DNA from: Isoetes taiwanensis
Lineage: Eukaryota > Streptophyta > Lycopodiopsida > Isoetales > Isoetaceae
Assembly: GCA_021234155.1 (NCBI GenBank)
Contig: JAJEKV010000013.1
Span: 16,657,877-16,721,876, forward strand
DNA length: 64,000 nt
Reading direction: 5' to 3'
Below are positions 1-12,752 of this stretch, piece by piece. Position numbers and translations under genes: made by a program. Numbering within the stretch: the first letter of the stretch is position 1; each line of letters begins with the position of its first letter. Below the pieces are notes generated by a model. That model was not told the DNA's origin, ran no database searches, and saw only the letters and a program-made list of their open reading frames with translations.

Positions 1-2860
1 GAAATTGAAGGCAACATTTACCCAAAAGCAGGTTCCCCAAAAAAGCATAGGAAATTTTCCTTTGGTTAGTAAAAAATTTCCCGAACCAAGACACAAGTAC
101 ACAAGTAGAACTGCCATCAAACTGTAGTTCCCACCTCATCATCAATGAATGCTGCCCGGCAGTGATTAACTAGAGATCTGATTATTCAAAACCCTCTTAG
201 ATATTTCAAAAGCCTGGCCAGGTTAAATAAAGTTAACAAAATGGCGTCCAGTTGATATATGGCAAATGTTCCATATGACCCATCCATATTCACGCATTTG
301 ATCCACAAAATGAACAAACTAGAATGCAGCCTAACCGCTTTAGAAAACTTACTAGCTAGAATAGCAAAGTAGAACAACTAGTCTCTAGTCTCTGCCACCA
401 TAGATGCTTTGAATTCATTTGCCACGACCTGCCAAGACTTGCCACGACCTGCAAAAGCAACAAAAAACAATGCAACGGTGTGAGGGAAAGAGGAGCAAAA
501 ATATCCGATAAAATATCCCAACAATTTCTGTTGAATAAAATTGTCCCAACACTTTTGAAGGGACGACTGCCATGAAAGGTCTACCTCACTGTTCGTTTTG
601 GAACTCAGAGATGTATAAGATGAAAATTTAGGCACAAATATAGCCTGTTCAAAATATATACCTGCAACAGATGTAAACACATTCTAAAACGCTTTCTTAT
701 GAGAGGCAGAACATAACCTACTAATCATGTTGAAGACATATATCCAGAAGAGGTGGAAAAAGTAAATTGGGATCTCTTTTCGGCATGCAATTAAACAAGA
801 AGACTGACATAAAGATAATGCATTTGCAAAACAAATTAGAGTTTCAGACCGCAAAGAAAAGACATTGAATGAAATAGACATACAAATACATAACATAAAT
901 AGGTTTAGCGACACGGCGCATCAAGGTAGTTCTTCCTTTGTCGAGAATCCCTTGAATCGCACCATCCAAAGACATCGACTAATCTTGCCGAAAGCAAAAC
1001 CATTTTGCTGCAACCTCCATGCTTTCGGACTATGGGCTCCATCCAAGAAAAATGTCAAATCACCTCTTGGGCAATTTAAAGAACTGGGCAAAATATCATT
1101 TACGATTTGTGCCCTCGCCTAATAGTTGTATATTTAATAAGCCCTTAATATAAGGTTCCGTAGACCGCCTCTCTCAAGGCCTAGATGAAGAAAAAAAAAA
1201 GGTAGTTCTCATCACCTCAAATACGATAGAACATGAACCATGAATGAAACAATTCACAACCCAAATGACTACCAACACTTTCCACCATATGAATATGTTG
1301 TTGTTTCCTTCTTTGTTTTGCCCAGAGTTAGACAGTTCAACAAATTAGACCTCGCATTTATATATCTCGATGGTCACCGGACAATCCTAGCTTTAATTTC
1401 CTATCAACTGGCCGAAGCAATTTCGAAGTCGATCCGAAGTTCAAGAAAGGCTTTAATTGAACATTTAACCATGGTGCGGTCGATTAGAAGATGCCAACCT
1501 ATTTCCCAAGCGGGGGTCGCCTTCAATCCCCTAGTCCATGCATCACCAAAGAATGAAAAGCGATACTGAGGGCGGATATCTTACTCGAGCTCCTTGTTTG
1601 CCTAAGGACCACCGACATGCCAAAATCAGTGAATGGTCCAAAAGAAAATGACCAGGAATTGAACCCGGTGGCAGTGTACGTCTTAGAACAGAGCTACGAT
1701 AGAAAATGAAGACAATCGATTAGAAATGCAACAAAAAGTAGCTCAATCTGGTTGTAGCTCCACCAAAAGGCTAAATCGAGTCTGAGAATTTCACTGTATC
1801 AACTGTCCGACCAGCAAATCCAAGATAGAAAGTTCACAGATTCGAAAAGCGTCCGGGTCCGACCAGCAAGTCACAAATTTGAACTGCCGGATGCCCCAAA
1901 TTGGAAAGCAGAGGGGGAAAAGAAATTGGGAGCACGTTGCAAGAGATCCTTTTCCCTTTCCAGAAATTTCGGGAACTTCTCTGGCTAAATCTTAACCATT
2001 CACAACAAATTCAACGCCTTAGATTAAAAGCCCCAAATAAGAGGGCCTTACTTTATCTACTTATTTAAAAAGTTTTTGGGGTGGGGTGTCTCCCTTTTTC
2101 CGGTCGCCGGTAACACTCCATTTTCCGGCCAAAAGCGTGATTTTGGTACCGGAATTATTTTTGGGAGGATGAAATTTTTGAAGTGAACGTGTAATCCGGC
2201 AGGTTTGGCTCGGTTTAGGGTTGGCACCGGAATTTGTTTGAGGTAAAACTTTTTTTTTTAGTGGAGGGGTGATATCGTTCTGTAGATTTCACCGCCCGTT
2301 AGGACACTCTTTCGGAGCATTCTTTTTTGCAAAAAAATTCAAACTCGAAGAACCGTGACAAAGAATAAAGAGCTTTGGCAAGGCCAGGTTTTCCCACATC
2401 TTTGCAAATGGGACACCGTTTTTACAGGTGTTTTCTCTTTTCACATGGATTTGGCCCTCTATGCAAGATGCCGGATGGGTTTTTTTTTCCCTTTGGTGTA
2501 TAGAAGAAGGCTTCTGGGCTGATTTCTTTGTGGGTTGTTTGCTTTTTGCTTACAGTTGTTAGGGGCTCGGATAGGAAATGACATGAGCTTCAATGGGTTA
2601 GAACTTCGTAAAGTTTTCTCGCAATTATAGTATCTCTCTTTCATAGCCATATAAGGCAAGAAAAGCAGCCCAAGTTGGTTCTTGCTTCAGCGGAGTTATG
2701 CAACTAGCTCGGTTTTGCCGCAGATATTTGCTTGATTAAATTTAGAACTAAAATTTCTCCGAACTCAGATTTAGAAGAAAAACAACAGAGTTTTTGGAAG
2801 AAACATCGAGGCAGAGAGAACTCATTGTGCATAAAGGAATTTTGAGGCTTTTGCTACATT
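1..2860. other. unassigned DNA
   Basis: I see no gene I can support. Short open frames occur on both strands but lack recognisable domains or convincing splice context. The segment at about 186-270 resembles 25139-25215 (shared wording around the words ccaggttaaata and atggc..ccag), so part of this stretch is a dispersed repeat. Confidence 0.5.
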
Positions 2861-2876
2861 TCATTTGGTTTCATTT

Positions 2877-3383
2877 AATGTGTTATCTCATTTGTTCGGA
2901 GAATACTATTACATTGAGTTGCAATTGTTGATCTTAAAATCCACCAATAGAATCAAGACCATCCCATTCCATTTCGCGCAGGTTTCTCTTATCCATGCAT
3001 TCGTCTTTGTCAATGCAAAATCAAATGTTTTGTCTGAAGGTAGATTTCATGATCATTTTCGTTTTAGCTTTCATATTCTAGATTCCAAAGAGTTAACCAA
3101 GATGCCTCGTGGACGCAGCAAGATGGTGTCAGATCGGCCAGAATTGAAGACCTTACAGGATTTGCAAGCCCTTATAATGTGTTATCTCATTTGTTCAGAT
3201 AATACTATTACATTGGAGCTGCAATTGTTGATCTTAAAATCCACCAGTAGAATCAAGACCATCCCATTCCATTTCGCGCAGGTTTCTCTTATCCATGCAT
3301 TCGTATTTGTCAATGCAAAATCAAATGTTTTGTCTGAAGGTAGATTTCATGATCATTTTCGTTTTAGCTTTCATATTCTAGAG
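2877..3383 (+). repeat. two-copy direct duplication (about 207 bp) around a 93-bp spacer
   Basis: The segment 2877-3083 is repeated at 3176-3383 with only a handful of substitutions, an offset of about 300 bp. The spacer (3084-3175) is different and reads as open coding sequence. The two copies each end in ttctaga just before exon-like sequence, as if a small exon together with its upstream intron had been duplicated or captured. Confidence 0.85.
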
Positions 3384-3526
3384 TCCAGTAGTATTGCCTC
3401 ATCTCAGGATTGTGGAGAAAAGCCCCTTCTTTTATTTTTTGTTAATCTTTCTCTTTGCATATGTCCAGGTTACATAAGACGTTCATTCCTCAAGCATTCT
3501 CTAGAGTAACTGGAGGTAGGTAAAAA
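3082..3526 (+). pseudogene. possible small exons of an unrecognised gene
   Basis: The spacer at 3082-3175 reads KMPRGRSKMVSDRPELKT and onward as an open frame after a tctag acceptor-like site. Further on, a pyrimidine-rich tract ending in gtccag at about 3470 precedes a short open segment beginning LHKTFIPQAFSRVTG, which is followed by a ggtaggt donor-like site near 3515. These have the shape of plant exons with introns, but I do not recognise the protein and the rest of the gene is not evident. It may be a gene end or a captured fragment. Confidence 0.25.
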
Positions 3527-3689
3527 AAACTCCAATTTGTTACCTTTTTTACGTTTTGCAAGGCATAGACTTGGCAAAAATAAGTAGGAAGAAGGTAATT
3601 GTTTTGTATTCAAGATGGTTTGCTTTATGCTTTCACTAAAAAGTGGTAAGTGTTATAGCTGAACACGTGGATAAAAATCTTACAACGCT

Positions 3690-4330
3690 GTCTTATTTTG
3701 TTTGCTATTAAGCATGACATGAGTATTTGAGATCTTTTTGTGGTTTTGAAAAGCGGGATGACCTATGTTGTAAACTGCTTGCTTTTAAGCATGACATGAA
3801 TATCTGAGACATTTCTATGGATTGATCTAGTTTGTAAATTGCTGGATATTTTTTAAGAAAAGTATTTAAGACTATTTGGGATCATTTTTAAGCATACTGC
3901 ATGATTGGAGTATGGAACATATGACTTGGGGTCCTTTTTAGAAAAGCAGTTGTAACGCTTTGCTGGTTTTGCATTCTAATGAGTAAAGCAACAAATCTGT
4001 AAATATGAGCAGAATTTGGGAAATATTTCTGGTTTGTTACAGCAGTATTGTGGAATTTAAAACACATAAGATACTAGTGGGAAAGAACTTTGAATTTGGA
4101 TTCAAAGGTTTTAAAGGCTTAAAATTGTATTTTTTTAAACACAGCGGTACAATGGAAATTCAAGATATGGAATTTGATGGTAAATATTTGCATAAGGATG
4201 CGTATGATCTATGATCCTAAATTTAGAACGACATGATAAGGTTTCTTGCATGTTTCAAGGATATAATGATTTAAAATGCTGGTTCCTAAGGCTCCCCTAG
4301 TTTGACTAGGGACTGATAAGTTCTCTTTGG
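3690..4330. other. AT-rich unassigned DNA with small duplication
   Basis: A motif of about 74-bp period (aagcatgacatga.tat.tgaga) occurs near 3712 and again near 3786. Nothing else is recognised. Confidence 0.4.
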
Positions 4331-4429
4331 CTTTAAGCTTTATGTTTAAGGCCAAGGGAATGGTCTGTACGTTCTGGGAACGGAAAGGCTTCGGATATAT
4401 CACTAATATATATACAGGTATTAGATGTG

Positions 4430-5350
4430 TGTTTTGTCATCCCATGCCCATGTTCATAGAGATTCATCCCAGCCGTCCAATCACGAAATGAAAGGCCAGG
4501 ATAATGCCACCTCACTGAGGTGCATGGATGGCCATGATGGGCATGCATGGGGGCATGCACCACATCCCCAAACCGTTGGATCAAAAAGGGAGAATAAATC
4601 CTAGCCCTTGATTTTTGTGAAGAAGGTGCAAGGAAGGTGCAAAAAAAAAAGTTGGTGCAGCAGATCTCAATCGTTAGATTAAAAGGTGAGCATAAATCCT
4701 AGCCATTAACTTTTTAATATTAAATTGATTTTTTTCTTTTAAAGGAGGTGAGGTGGCACCCTCATTAATAAAAAGGCACCCTCATTAATAAAAAAAGGTA
4801 GTGAGGTGGCAAAGTATTTATGAATGGACTTTCTAGGAAGCTTCCTTCTGTTTAATCGTCTTCGAAGGCCCGTAGCTTGCAGTAGAGGGGTCGGATGAAG
4901 GTGAGGCCTACGCCGTTGGATTCCTCTCGTCGAGACCTTTCTAAGGAGTGGTGGCTTTGGCACTATTTTATCGCATTTGGAGCCAGCGTGATCGATGGGT
5001 CATGTTCATAGAGATTGATCCTAGCCGTCAAATGACAAAATCAAGGGTTGTTATAATTCCACCTCATGTGATGCATGAATAAGCACGATGTGCACATGCA
5101 TACATATGCACATACATGCATGGGCCATGCACCATGCACATGGGCCGTTAGATGGGGGAAGGTGAAATCTGGATCGTTCAAACTATAAGAGAGGAAGGTG
5201 ACAGGAAGTTCCTATGCATGTGGTTAGGTGGCATACATGTGCATGCAAGCATTTATTGTAATCATGAGGTGTTAGTTGAGGTGGCATGTGCATTTATTTG
5301 CCACTATATCTTATCTATATTTAATATATAGATTTTGAGGTGGCATTGTA
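4430..5350. mobile_element. MITE-like dispersed repeats with catgcatg-rich core (two related copies)
   Basis: Two related segments, about 4440-4700 and 4985-5260, share the order 'gttcatagagatt.atcc.agccgtc.aa', a 'ccacctca' block and a catgcatg/gcatgcac-rich core. A similar family lies in opposite orientation at 26960-27230, with matching 'aaggaaggtgcaaa' and 'catgcccatgcatg' words. Several copies in both orientations with no coding capacity indicate a non-autonomous repeat family. Exact ends were not resolved. Confidence 0.5.
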
Positions 5351-5364
5351 ATTAATTTATGCAT

Positions 5365-5630
5365 TTTTTGCCTTTTAATATAGAATATAAAAATCTTAAT
5401 GTGAAACGTGGCAAGCCATATCTTGCTTTCTTTTCAAGTTTTCTTTCAAACTTTAACCATGAGGACGAGCTTGATGTAACTACATGGCAACAGTTTTTGC
5501 CTTTTATTATAGAAAAACCTTAATGTGGAACATGGCAAAGCTATATTTTGCTTTCTTTTCATGTTTTCTTTCGATCTTTAACCATGAGGACGAGCTTGAT
5601 GTCATGTGAACTACGTGGCAACCTATTTGG
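5365..5630 (+). repeat. tandem duplication, about 130-bp unit, two copies
   Basis: Two adjacent diverged copies share the words 'gccttttaatatag', 'cttaatgtg.aac.tggca', 'ttgctttcttttca' and 'ttaaccatgaggacgagc'. No coding function is seen. Confidence 0.75.
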
Positions 5631-5749
5631 TTTTCCTTCCAACACCTTTTTTTTTTCTAAACTAAGGGCGCCTAGAATCTTTGGAAAATTATTCCTCTCC
5701 TTCTTCTCTACGAAGTTCTAGCTTCGCACTCCATGAGCGTCCGCTAAAA

Positions 5750-6060
5750 CTCTCGCACTAGGGGAATCTTCATAGAGTCTAAGCGAATCTAAGGAACCTT
5801 GGGAGAATCTTTAGAAACATAGGGGAATCTTATGAGAGTCCTGGGGTATTCTTAAGGAACCTTAGGGAATCTAAGGGGATATAGGGGAATCTTAAGGGAA
5901 TCTAGGGATTCTTAAACAAATTCATGTGAATCCCTGTAGAATAATGTGGAATCTTTGTAGGATCTTAGGAAATCCAAGAGAAACTTTGTAGAATTTTAGG
6001 GAATCTACGAGAAATGCACAAAGATCTAGGGATGTTTTTAGAATATTGGACAGTCTTAAT
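5750..6060. repeat. degenerate ggaatctta-type short-period repeat
   Basis: Repeated variants of ggggaatctta / agggaatctaagg run through this segment with no fixed period. Read on the minus strand they give the same agattccc..agattc words that fill 21398-22312, so the two loci look like the same low-complexity family in opposite orientations. Confidence 0.65.
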
Positions 6061-8160
6061 AGAATGTTGGCAAAACTTGGGTTATACTTTCTAATGTGCG
6101 TACATTCGACTTCATACACTCCCTCATGGTACAAAGACTTGTATATATATTGGGTTGCACTATAAGAGGTTGTACTAGAGGGATTTTGCAAAGTCAACAG
6201 GTTGCAAAGACTTTATCAACATGTTCCTATTTCTTTAAATGAGAGATTATACCATGTGAAACCTAAGTAGCATAAAATCCAAACACTAAACCCGAGAGAA
6301 CCCCCTAAAATCCTAAACCCGGGTAGTCAATAGTTACTCTGACCATAAATCTTAAACACTTTAACCTAAAACCCATGTATTTACAGACCTTGAGAACTGT
6401 GGGTATGTACCTCTATGGATACTTAGTTCCAACCAATCAACATATATGGAACATGCAGATGGTCAAATTCTTGGTCAATAACCATAGCCAACTTGGATCA
6501 AACTCCCAAGTCAATCTTGCTGAGAACAATCTTCTTTACGCAAGGATGTTTGTTGAATGCCCTTAGAAAAAGTAGGATACTAAAATAGCATACATAACGT
6601 GTATGTACCCACAAAATGGAATACAATGCATAGATAGTTTGAATTGTTAGAGCAAAAGATTGTTGTCGAGGAAACTTTAACTTGCATCCTTCTTTTTCAT
6701 ATCAAGCATCCCAAGGTTACACTACGGCAATAAAAAATCGGGCAGAAGTTAAAATTCAAGTACTTAACCGATAATAATGCATCGCCTTCCAAAGATCCAA
6801 TGTGCGCACGTAAGGTCTATAAGACCAATTATTCGTGTTCTAAAGGACGGAGAGCATCCTTTAACCAAGAGTTTATTAGGAAAGTTTCATAATGTGAGAG
6901 GACAAACAGTATGAATTGGAAACATTTATAATGGTAGTTAAATGGCAGCTTTTTAACTCCTCAACTGGAATCTAGCTCTAAATAGAACAGAGTGTGTAGA
7001 GTTTAAAATATTATTGCATTAAGACAACGGTCGTTTATCTATTTATTAGACTTTGGCTTTGTCGAAGTTTGTAAATGTAATGGATTGTGAAGATGTTACA
7101 AATGTTTACACGCTTTGTACATATGGTCATAAATGGCGGGCATAATATTAGACTATACTTGGGCTAATGGCCTTGCAAGATTTAATAGCCAAATATTTTT
7201 ACCAAGCTTCAGAAGGTCTAAAGTTGAGTGTTAATAATTAAGTTAGAAGAAGTCATAGGTAAATAACAAAATTTAGTTTATTCAAGTCGAATTCAAGTAT
7301 CATAACCCACTAAATTATTGTCATCACAAGATGAGGTATAGTGTGTTTAATGCACATCTTGTTTGAGATTTTACCTTCTCAATTATCTTGTCACACAAAT
7401 CGGAGTATGCATGTAGTCCAAAGTCATGAAATTTTAAGCTTTCGATTTGAATGAAATTAAAAAAGTCGAGTTAAATGAATAACCCAAACTCAAATCTATA
7501 GTAAAAAAAACTCATTTAGAAATTGTTTTTTTCACAAACATTTTCTCATGGAGTTCCATTCAGATAAGTCCAATTCAATGTTTCCTACATATAACTTTGC
7601 AGTCTTTCTCCTAACAAATAGTCATAGGTCAATCCCAAAATTTTGTTTGTTTAATGCACATCTTGTTTGAGATTTTACCTTCTCAATTGTTCTATAAGTT
7701 TGTTCGTCAACTCATAAGTTCAAACATAGAATTGTAAGTCCAGATTGACGCATAGAAAAATGAATTTAATTGATAGAGATTGTATCATTGACTCTAAATA
7801 CATAAAAGTTATTGTGCCTAAGAGTGCATTTGAAAATGCCATTCAAGGCAACATTTATCCATTGTCAACCTTGTTCCTAAGGTAATTTGTAACCCATCTC
7901 GTAAAGTGAAACCAATCCATTGCATTGGGTCTGCACTGTGCAAGAGTGCCTTTGGAAAAACGGACATTGTATCTTTGCTATATTAAAATCCATCCTTGGG
8001 TTGTGTGGCATGCACTTATCCAACACTAGATTTGAGGAAAGGACAGGTTACTTTTCATCTGATATAAAGTGTTCTTAGAACATGGCCATTGAATGATTCC
8101 ATATGATGACTTCACAATCTGCTCCCACCCGTATAAACACATGGCAAGTTCAACAAGGAA
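6060..8160. other. unassigned AT-rich DNA with a 41-bp exact repeat
   Basis: No gene is recognised. A 41-bp stretch at 7344-7384 recurs exactly at 7648-7688, preceded in both places by related 'agtcataggt' and 'caaaattt' words. This is consistent with an old duplication of roughly 300 bp. Confidence 0.45.
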
Positions 8161-8176
8161 AATGTCGCAAAGACTT

Positions 8177-11100
8177 TCAACTGTCATTCAAATAATAAAC
8201 ACAAAGTAGTACATCTGCATGCATTAGAGTGGCATAGAAATAAACATCGAGATAACGAATTCTCACATTAGATATAACCAAGCAATAAATAAATGAACAA
8301 ACCGGCAAATATTTTGCAACTTTGCGATGGTCCTCATCGTGATTGTAGTAAAAAGTCCCAAAAAGAGATTGACAAAGACCATTTGTGTAACCAAAGTTCT
8401 TGAAATATGCGCATTGACTTTGACCTCGGCTTTGGCATCTCAAAACAACCATACAACCGATGGCTTCAAGATACTTAGGAACGTAACTTACGATGCCTAA
8501 GTCTTGGGTATCATCAATAGAACATAAGCGTTGATTGTGCCGCTTTCGTGCATTGCACTAGTATTCCATCAAACAATGTCTTCAATCATCCAATTCATAA
8601 AAGATACGCACATCTCTTTTACATTGTTTCCTACCTTATAACTAGAATAGCTTCAAAAAGCTTGAAAATGCAGCACCGAAGATCCACCATTCTCAAAAGT
8701 TTCTGAATGGCCAAGAAAGGACCGTTGTTTCACCGTCCAAAACACAATGTGCGCCTCAAATTATGTGCAGAAATAGTAAAAGATTGAAGCTAGCATATAT
8801 TGGCCCGTTACTTTTAGCGCATCTATGTTGGCAATGCCTAGCACGTCTATGCTTTACCGTTGCACACATAAGACAATTAGCTGCAAAACTCACACCAAAA
8901 GCTTTTAACAAATAAACATTCAGATTTATTCAACATGTAAATACCAAATCCTACCATCTCTAAGAAATGCAAAAATTTCAAGACTAATTTCTATCTGAAT
9001 GTATAATGGAAATGAATTTAAGACTAGAACAACATCATATGCTATACAATGAAGACAACCCTTTTAAAATCCCTTTGCCTTCACTAATCTTACTTGTCGG
9101 GTTTCGAAATGCCAGAATCGAAATTAAAAACTCCATCTAAGAGCATACATCCAAGAGCATACACAGTTTATGAACATGGACAACCCAAGATATAAAAGGT
9201 CCCTATAAATATCACGTAAACATCAACCACGTACTTCACATGTTTTGGATATGCACAGCACTATATCTTCTTGCCCATTTGGGAGTAATAGTGTATAACG
9301 ACTTGAATTTACTACTTTAATAAGTCAGTTCATAGGGCCATTAAAGACATCTTAATTGAGGCTATAATAAAAAGGTTGGGAGCAATTATCGAATTACTAT
9401 AGCATTCTCATTTTCTCTGGTCATATGACATGGCTGAGGTAATCAATCGTGCTAGTTTTACTTCATGAAAGAGGTGGTCGCAGGCGAAATTTCAGAAAAA
9501 TAACTCAAACAGAAAGATAGAGTTGGACAAAAACCTCCTTGATTGTATAGTTGGCAATCGATCATTGTGGTAGCCGTGATACCGGGTACAAATAGACCGC
9601 AAGTGCTTGCATCTTTCTATCTCCCTCTTTACTCTTACCTAAGGCTGCCAACTCGTGCATAATCTTCATCATGAAAGCCACACATTTAAGGTTTAGAATG
9701 TATTACTATCACCTTCTACTTCTAAGGCGTCTTTTGCAACTTCAAAAAAAGAAACCAAAGGAACGATGGTTAGAATGAAGCAACGCAGATCGCAGAAGAG
9801 CTCAGAATCATGCATTGTGACATAGAGATGAAATAAACCCAATAAGTTGGCAAATGGAGGAATGTGAACCGACATGACACAACAAACATAAGCAATGCTA
9901 ACCTTTTTGTTTATGATGTCCGCAAAAAGTACTTTCACCTCAAGTTTCTCAAGCTCTTCCCCAAGGAATCATTGCAAAATAGAAAGAAGCATAAAAGAAT
10001 CGTTTCCAATAATGCCTAAATGGCAATCTATGGATGGAAATCTGCAACACCGAAAGCTTTGCCATGGCGGCCTAGGCTAGCGCCCCCGTTATACGATGTC
10101 AATGCGATTAAAGCAAGGAACGAATCTACATGAATTTACTCAAGAAAGCCGATTCTTGCCCGATCAATGCAAGTAGGAATGCAACCAATCAAAGACTTCC
10201 TTTAGTCCGCTTCGAGCAAACGCCTTCACAAGTTTGCACAAGCGAAGATATTATATTTTTTGCCAATGGTGTGCCCGCTACAAAAAACAAAATAATCTTT
10301 AGTTCTACGGATCTTCACATCCTACAACAAATGTTCCAATCTTTAGCTGATGTAGAAAATAGCATATGCAAATGATTATTTATCGTGGGAACAAAGCGGC
10401 TAATAAAAAGAAATCTAACCCCGCACTCCATGCCATTAGAGCTTTACGAAGAGCCCGGCGATGGGGGTGCCTCTTGAATAACTAGCATCTCCTCCTTACA
10501 CATGACCGAAGCAGGAAACGTGGAAAGAAAAACAATAATTACCACAAACCAAGTCAATCAATGCTGCTATGCCAACTTCCTTCATCACTTTTTCCTTTAC
10601 GCACATGTCCGCCGTAAAGGAGATTTCTTAGAGCCCACACAAAGATTTAACCTAAGCATGGGATCCATTGATCGAAAGCAAGTTGTATAAGTTGACTCAC
10701 TCCACCACACCGAAAAATACAGCTTTTATGTGGTGTGAAGTCTAGCACCACTTATGCTAATAGCACTTAAAGTCGCACCGCAAGTATAACGTAAGACATG
10801 TCGAAAAAAACCTCCCTAGACCCAGTAAAAGAAAATAACAACTAACATGTAAAATCACACTTACTTGAACGGCACAAGAAGAGTCGCCTAGCAATTTAAA
10901 CAACGGCCATACCAAACGCTCATCACCAAGCTTGTACGCAGATTCTGCATCCTCAAGTAGAAAAACTAGCTTCAATAATTTAAATACAACATGTTTAGTC
11001 ATGTTAAAAGTCGCTTCAACTTACCTTCAATCGACCTAGAGATGCTCTTTATGCGCGCAGGCCGCCAAACGCACTCCCTACCGCATCATGCCTTACCGCC

Positions 11101-12460
11101 ATTATAATGGGAATTTGACCGCAAAATGGAAGCACAAGTTTACCATCTTGAATATCAAGTATACAATCACTAGTGTTGCAAGTATACCAAGACCATGAAC
11201 TCCAAATTTTAACTAATGCAACAATTGGTTCAAACGAACGGCTATAACAATACTTGAGATCCATTCTATGAAATTAGAATTTCATGACTAAATAAAAATA
11301 TGTTTATTAAGTCCAACGTAAATTGTGACAATATTTGCAAACGATGTTGGTAAGAATAAAAATTTGATCACATTGCCGTAAAACCTAAAAGAAGAAGAGT
11401 ACCGATTTTGCTTTCACAACCACGGGCAAAGCACATGGATAAGTTGTTTGCATTGTGCATTGGTGTAAAGAGAAAAAACAAACTAAGTATTTCGTTATTT
11501 AAAAGGAAAGAAAGAACCAAATAGAAAGATACATGCGTAATGGGCTAAATTGTTTACCGACGATCCAAATATATATGAAGTAAGAGCTCTCAACCCTAAG
11601 TGGAGCTATTCACGGCCACCTCAAATATATGGATTCCGCCTAAAAGATTCACATATGAGCCCCTCGCTATCGCAGCCTTTGAAAATGCCTTCATCCAAAC
11701 CAAAAAGTAGCATCGAATCCAAATAATCAAGCAACTAGCTTTATAAAAAGCCATAGAAATCCCGATAATCTAAGACTGTGGTATGCTTGCACACTCATTA
11801 CAATATCCAAATACTAAAAACAGACCACAAAAGAGGCCCCAAATTATAACTCGCCAACAACAAAGCATTCAACACAAGACATAGCTATTCTTTCTATAGC
11901 TTGCGTAAATCAAGACCAAAGAACCGTGATGAAAATATCGAGCACTTTCTTAAAAACATCTCAATTATAAACCGCAGCTTGGTGAACCATCTCCATGCCG
12001 TGCAATAATAATCATTGCCGCGCAACATAATCCCCTTTGTGTTGAGATTACATCGATCGCACAAAAAGAGGAAGAATGGTCGATAAATACCGCTACATTG
12101 CCGATAAAATCTTCGGGTAAGGGCCGCTGGCAACTCAACGATGGAAGATTTGAATGCATTCCGCAGACCTTATGTCTCCTGGTAGTGTATAGGCATGCCA
12201 ATATCATCCTTGCATCCTTCGCCCGCACATTGCCACGAGGATAGAAGGCGATGCACCCAAATCACGCCAAAGATGCTTGAGAGCCGTCATCCCATGAAAA
12301 ATGAGCGGATCCGCCATCACCGCCAGCTCTTCCGGCAGCGGCCCATTGCTCGCTACCAACACAAGCAAAGCAGGAAGAACGATTCTTCCGTAATTTTCGG
12401 TAGGGCTTGAAGAAGACAAATCGCTCAGGATCGAATTGGGGCTTTTATCGGGGTCGCCCA
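8177..12460 (-). pseudogene. remnant of a multi-exon plant gene, unrecognised, helical-repeat-like
   Basis: Several open segments on the minus strand have plausible exon borders. 12457-12204 is open and leucine-rich, with a core LPALLVLVASNGPLPEELAV. 10976-10865 reads LLEDAESAYKLGDERLVW and ends at a gtaagt donor. 10630-10543 includes KEKVMKEVGIAALIDLVC and ends at gtaatt. 10320-10135 includes GTPLAKNIISSLVQ. 10041-9903 starts after gttgcag, contains GNDSFMLLSILQ and GEELEKLEVKVLFADI, and ends at gttagc. A further open segment lies at 8452-8177. The amphipathic leucine-rich segments suggest ARM/HEAT-type helices, but I do not recognise the family. In-frame TGA codons interrupt two of the exons. 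Sequence upstream of 12460 is repeat DNA, so the 5' part is missing or unresolved. Confidence 0.35.
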
Positions 12461-12464
12461 GATC

Positions 12465-12660
12465 TGAGATGGACGGTCTAGATGAAATGCCCCAATTTCA
12501 AGGGCCTAGATTAACCTCGGGTCAGGCACAAAAATCTTTATGTACATTTGGTACACTTGGGGTGGATTGAGGTGGCTCCACCAGGGCCATCAGATCTCAG
12601 ATCTGGACGGTCCAGGCGGCGACACCAAAATCTCTAGATATATTTGGTACACTTATATAA
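12465..12660. repeat. imperfect repeat with ttggtacactt and cagatctgag words
   Basis: The words 'cagatctgagatggacggtc' (about 12469) and 'cagatct.agatctggacggtcc' (about 12590) and two copies of 'atttggtacactt' (about 12546 and 12640) show an internal duplication. It sits between the gene remnant and the tandem array and is likely part of a small mobile repeat. Confidence 0.5.
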
Positions 12661-12745
12661 TTGTATATATATAAGGGATATATATATATATATTTTTTTG
12701 GGAAAAAAAAAAACGTGCGAAAAAAAAAAAATTTTAATACTGACG
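12660..12745. repeat. TA-rich and A-rich low-complexity junction
   Basis: Short (TA)n runs are followed by A-rich tracts directly upstream of the first unit of the 1.12-kb array. Confidence 0.8.
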
Positions 12746-12752
12746 TCACTTA

